Source of the DNA: Paenibacillus sp.
Lineage (GTDB): Bacteria; Bacillota; Bacilli; Paenibacillales; Paenibacillaceae
Assembly: GCA_023512345.1 (NCBI GenBank)
Contig: JAILZT010000029.1
Span: forward strand, 1 to 61,273
DNA: 61,273 nt
Reading direction: 5' to 3'
In this document: positions 60,443 to 61,273 of the stretch, in pieces
Layout: each line of letters begins with the position of its first letter
Numbering within the stretch: the first letter of the stretch is position 1
Program-made: the position numbers and the translations under genes
The notes under the pieces: generated by a model
What the model was told of the DNA's origin: nothing
The model's database searches: none
The model's input: the letters and a program-made list of their open reading frames with translations, nothing else

Positions 60443-61273
60443 TTATTTACTCAAGCCTACTGATGATGATTTTAATTCATCATATTTAAATCCCGCATAG
60501 ATAGTAGTCTCATTTTTGTTATAAAATCTGTTCATTAACAAAATTAAAGCTATTGCTATCCAAGTTGGTGGAGCTGAGTAATTCCATCTGAACTCTGTAG
60601 CAATCATCTGATATACTAAAAATATATTTAATGAAAAAGTAAATAAGTTACTATTACTTAAATAGTATCGATACAACAGTGCAGTAACAAATCCATAAAA
60701 TAATGATAGTGTAATGACAAAAAGCAAACCACCATCTAAATAAAAATTCATTACATTTGTGTAAAACGCATTAAAGCTAATATTATTTCCAACTAATATT
60801 GGGCTAACTGTATAACTAGAAGTTATTTCATTGGCAGTATGAAACGAAACTGAATTACCACTTAGAAAAATAATAAATGTATTAATCATTTCTTCAATTC
60901 CTGAAAAAAAAGATCTTCCAAGAGTAAATCCTGTTGTTTCATATATTTTTGAAGACAGAAAGAAGTCTAATGATCTAAAAGGTCCAGTAAAGTATATTAC
61001 AAATTGTTTAAGAGAATAATTCACAAATATATTAATAGATTCTGAAAAACTAGGAGACTGAATTCCTATTCTTTTAGCAGAACTTAAATTCATAAAATAA
61101 ATAACGAATAAAAATAAAAAAGCATAAAATACTTTTGACATATTATTCATTTTCTTGAAATTTGTTTTAAGTTTCCTGAAAATATCAAATTTAAATCCAA
61201 AAGAGATAATTGCAAAAAATAAAATTTCAAAATAAATGAATCTTCCATTTCCAATCGAAGCGAATAACAAACT
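60443..61273 (-). CDS. Oligosaccharide repeat-unit polymerase (Wzy-like), 5' end outside the window
   Basis: At least 276 residues of a polytopic membrane protein are visible and the frame stays open to the window edge, so this is a partial gene. Several hydrophobic helices and a large loop between two of them (GFTLGRSFFSGIEEMINTF...) fit Wzy/EpsG-like polymerases, which are poorly conserved. Neighbouring flippase and glycosyltransferases support the call. The coding sequence is strongly AT-rich. Confidence 0.7.
   Translation of the reverse strand, partial: SLLFASIGNGRFIYFEILFFAIISFGFKFDIFRKLKTNFKKMNNMSKVFYAFLFLFVIYFMNLSSAKRIGIQSPSFSESINIFVNYSLKQFVIYFTGPFRSLDFFLSSKIYETTGFTLGRSFFSGIEEMINTFIIFLSGNSVSFHTANEITSSYTVSPILVGNNISFNAFYTNVMNFYLDGGLLFVITLSLFYGFVTALLYRYYLSNSNLFTFSLNIFLVYQMIATEFRWNYSAPPTWIAIALILLMNRFYNKNETTIYAGFKYDELKSSSVGLSK

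Overview
The window is a piece of a low-to-mid GC, endospore-forming Bacillota chromosome, most likely Paenibacillus or a close relative. The evidence is the conserved block hemA-hemX-hemC-hemD-hemB-hemL / spoVID / valS-folC-murC / spoIIB-maf-radC-mreBCD-minCD-spoIVFAB-rplU-prp-rpmA-spo0B-obg-pheB-...-pheA / safA. It follows the B. subtilis order but carries Paenibacillus-like changes: rng between spoIVFB and rplU, murC next to folC, a cobA-hemD fusion, and a LysM-tailed SpoVID. All genes but one (a LacI-family regulator at 39159) run leftward on the minus strand. No tRNA gene, CRISPR array, transposase or phage gene was seen.

Layout from left to right. 1-250: tandem promoters and leader of an rRNA operon that leaves the window leftward. 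0.39-2.0 kb: a SafA-like coat protein. 2.2-6.9 kb: an amino-acid operon pheB-hom-thrB-pheA-ilvE with its own promoter and terminator. 7.0-9.8 kb: a three-gene envelope module (SPFH protein with five zinc ribbons plus two membrane proteins). 10-13.4 kb: obg, spo0B and the rplU-prp-rpmA ribosomal operon. 13.4-16.4 kb: rng and spoIVFAB. 16.5-23.5 kb: minCD, mreBCD, radC, maf, a small DUF4321-type membrane protein and a SpoIIB-like SPOR protein. 23.5-24.9 kb: a glycosyltransferase followed by a 46-codon gene. 25.2-31.1 kb: valS-folC-murC behind a T-box leader. 31.1-32.5 kb: spoVID.

32.6-40.2 kb is an accessory sugar locus: a LacI regulator diverges from a two-permease/solute-binding-protein importer, a GH32 beta-fructosidase and a ROK fructokinase. 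The promoter gap holds CRE-like sites and operator candidates. 40.3-44.9 kb is a tightly overlapped operon of an APH-fold kinase and two ABC exporter half-subunits. 45.2-54 kb is the tetrapyrrole operon (hemA-hemX-precorrin-2 dehydrogenase-hemC-cobA/hemD-hemB-hemL-rluA-type gene), with a PerR/Fur-type box upstream of hemA. A PP2C-type phosphatase follows at 54.2-55.0 kb.

From 55.1 kb to the end lies a visibly more AT-rich polysaccharide cluster (ugd, two glycosyltransferases, a flippase and a truncated polymerase). Its boundary with the housekeeping DNA falls inside a broken DUF218/YdcF-type gene.

Most of the window is conserved core. The parts that reward a second look are the SPFH/zinc-ribbon module, the sugar-locus operators (one motif recurs upstream of the kinase/exporter operon), the hairpin over the spoIVFA ribosome binding site, the 46-codon gene, the chimeric DUF218 remnant, and the coupling of siroheme and heme synthesis in one operon. 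Assignments rest on reading motifs and gene order; no database search was run.
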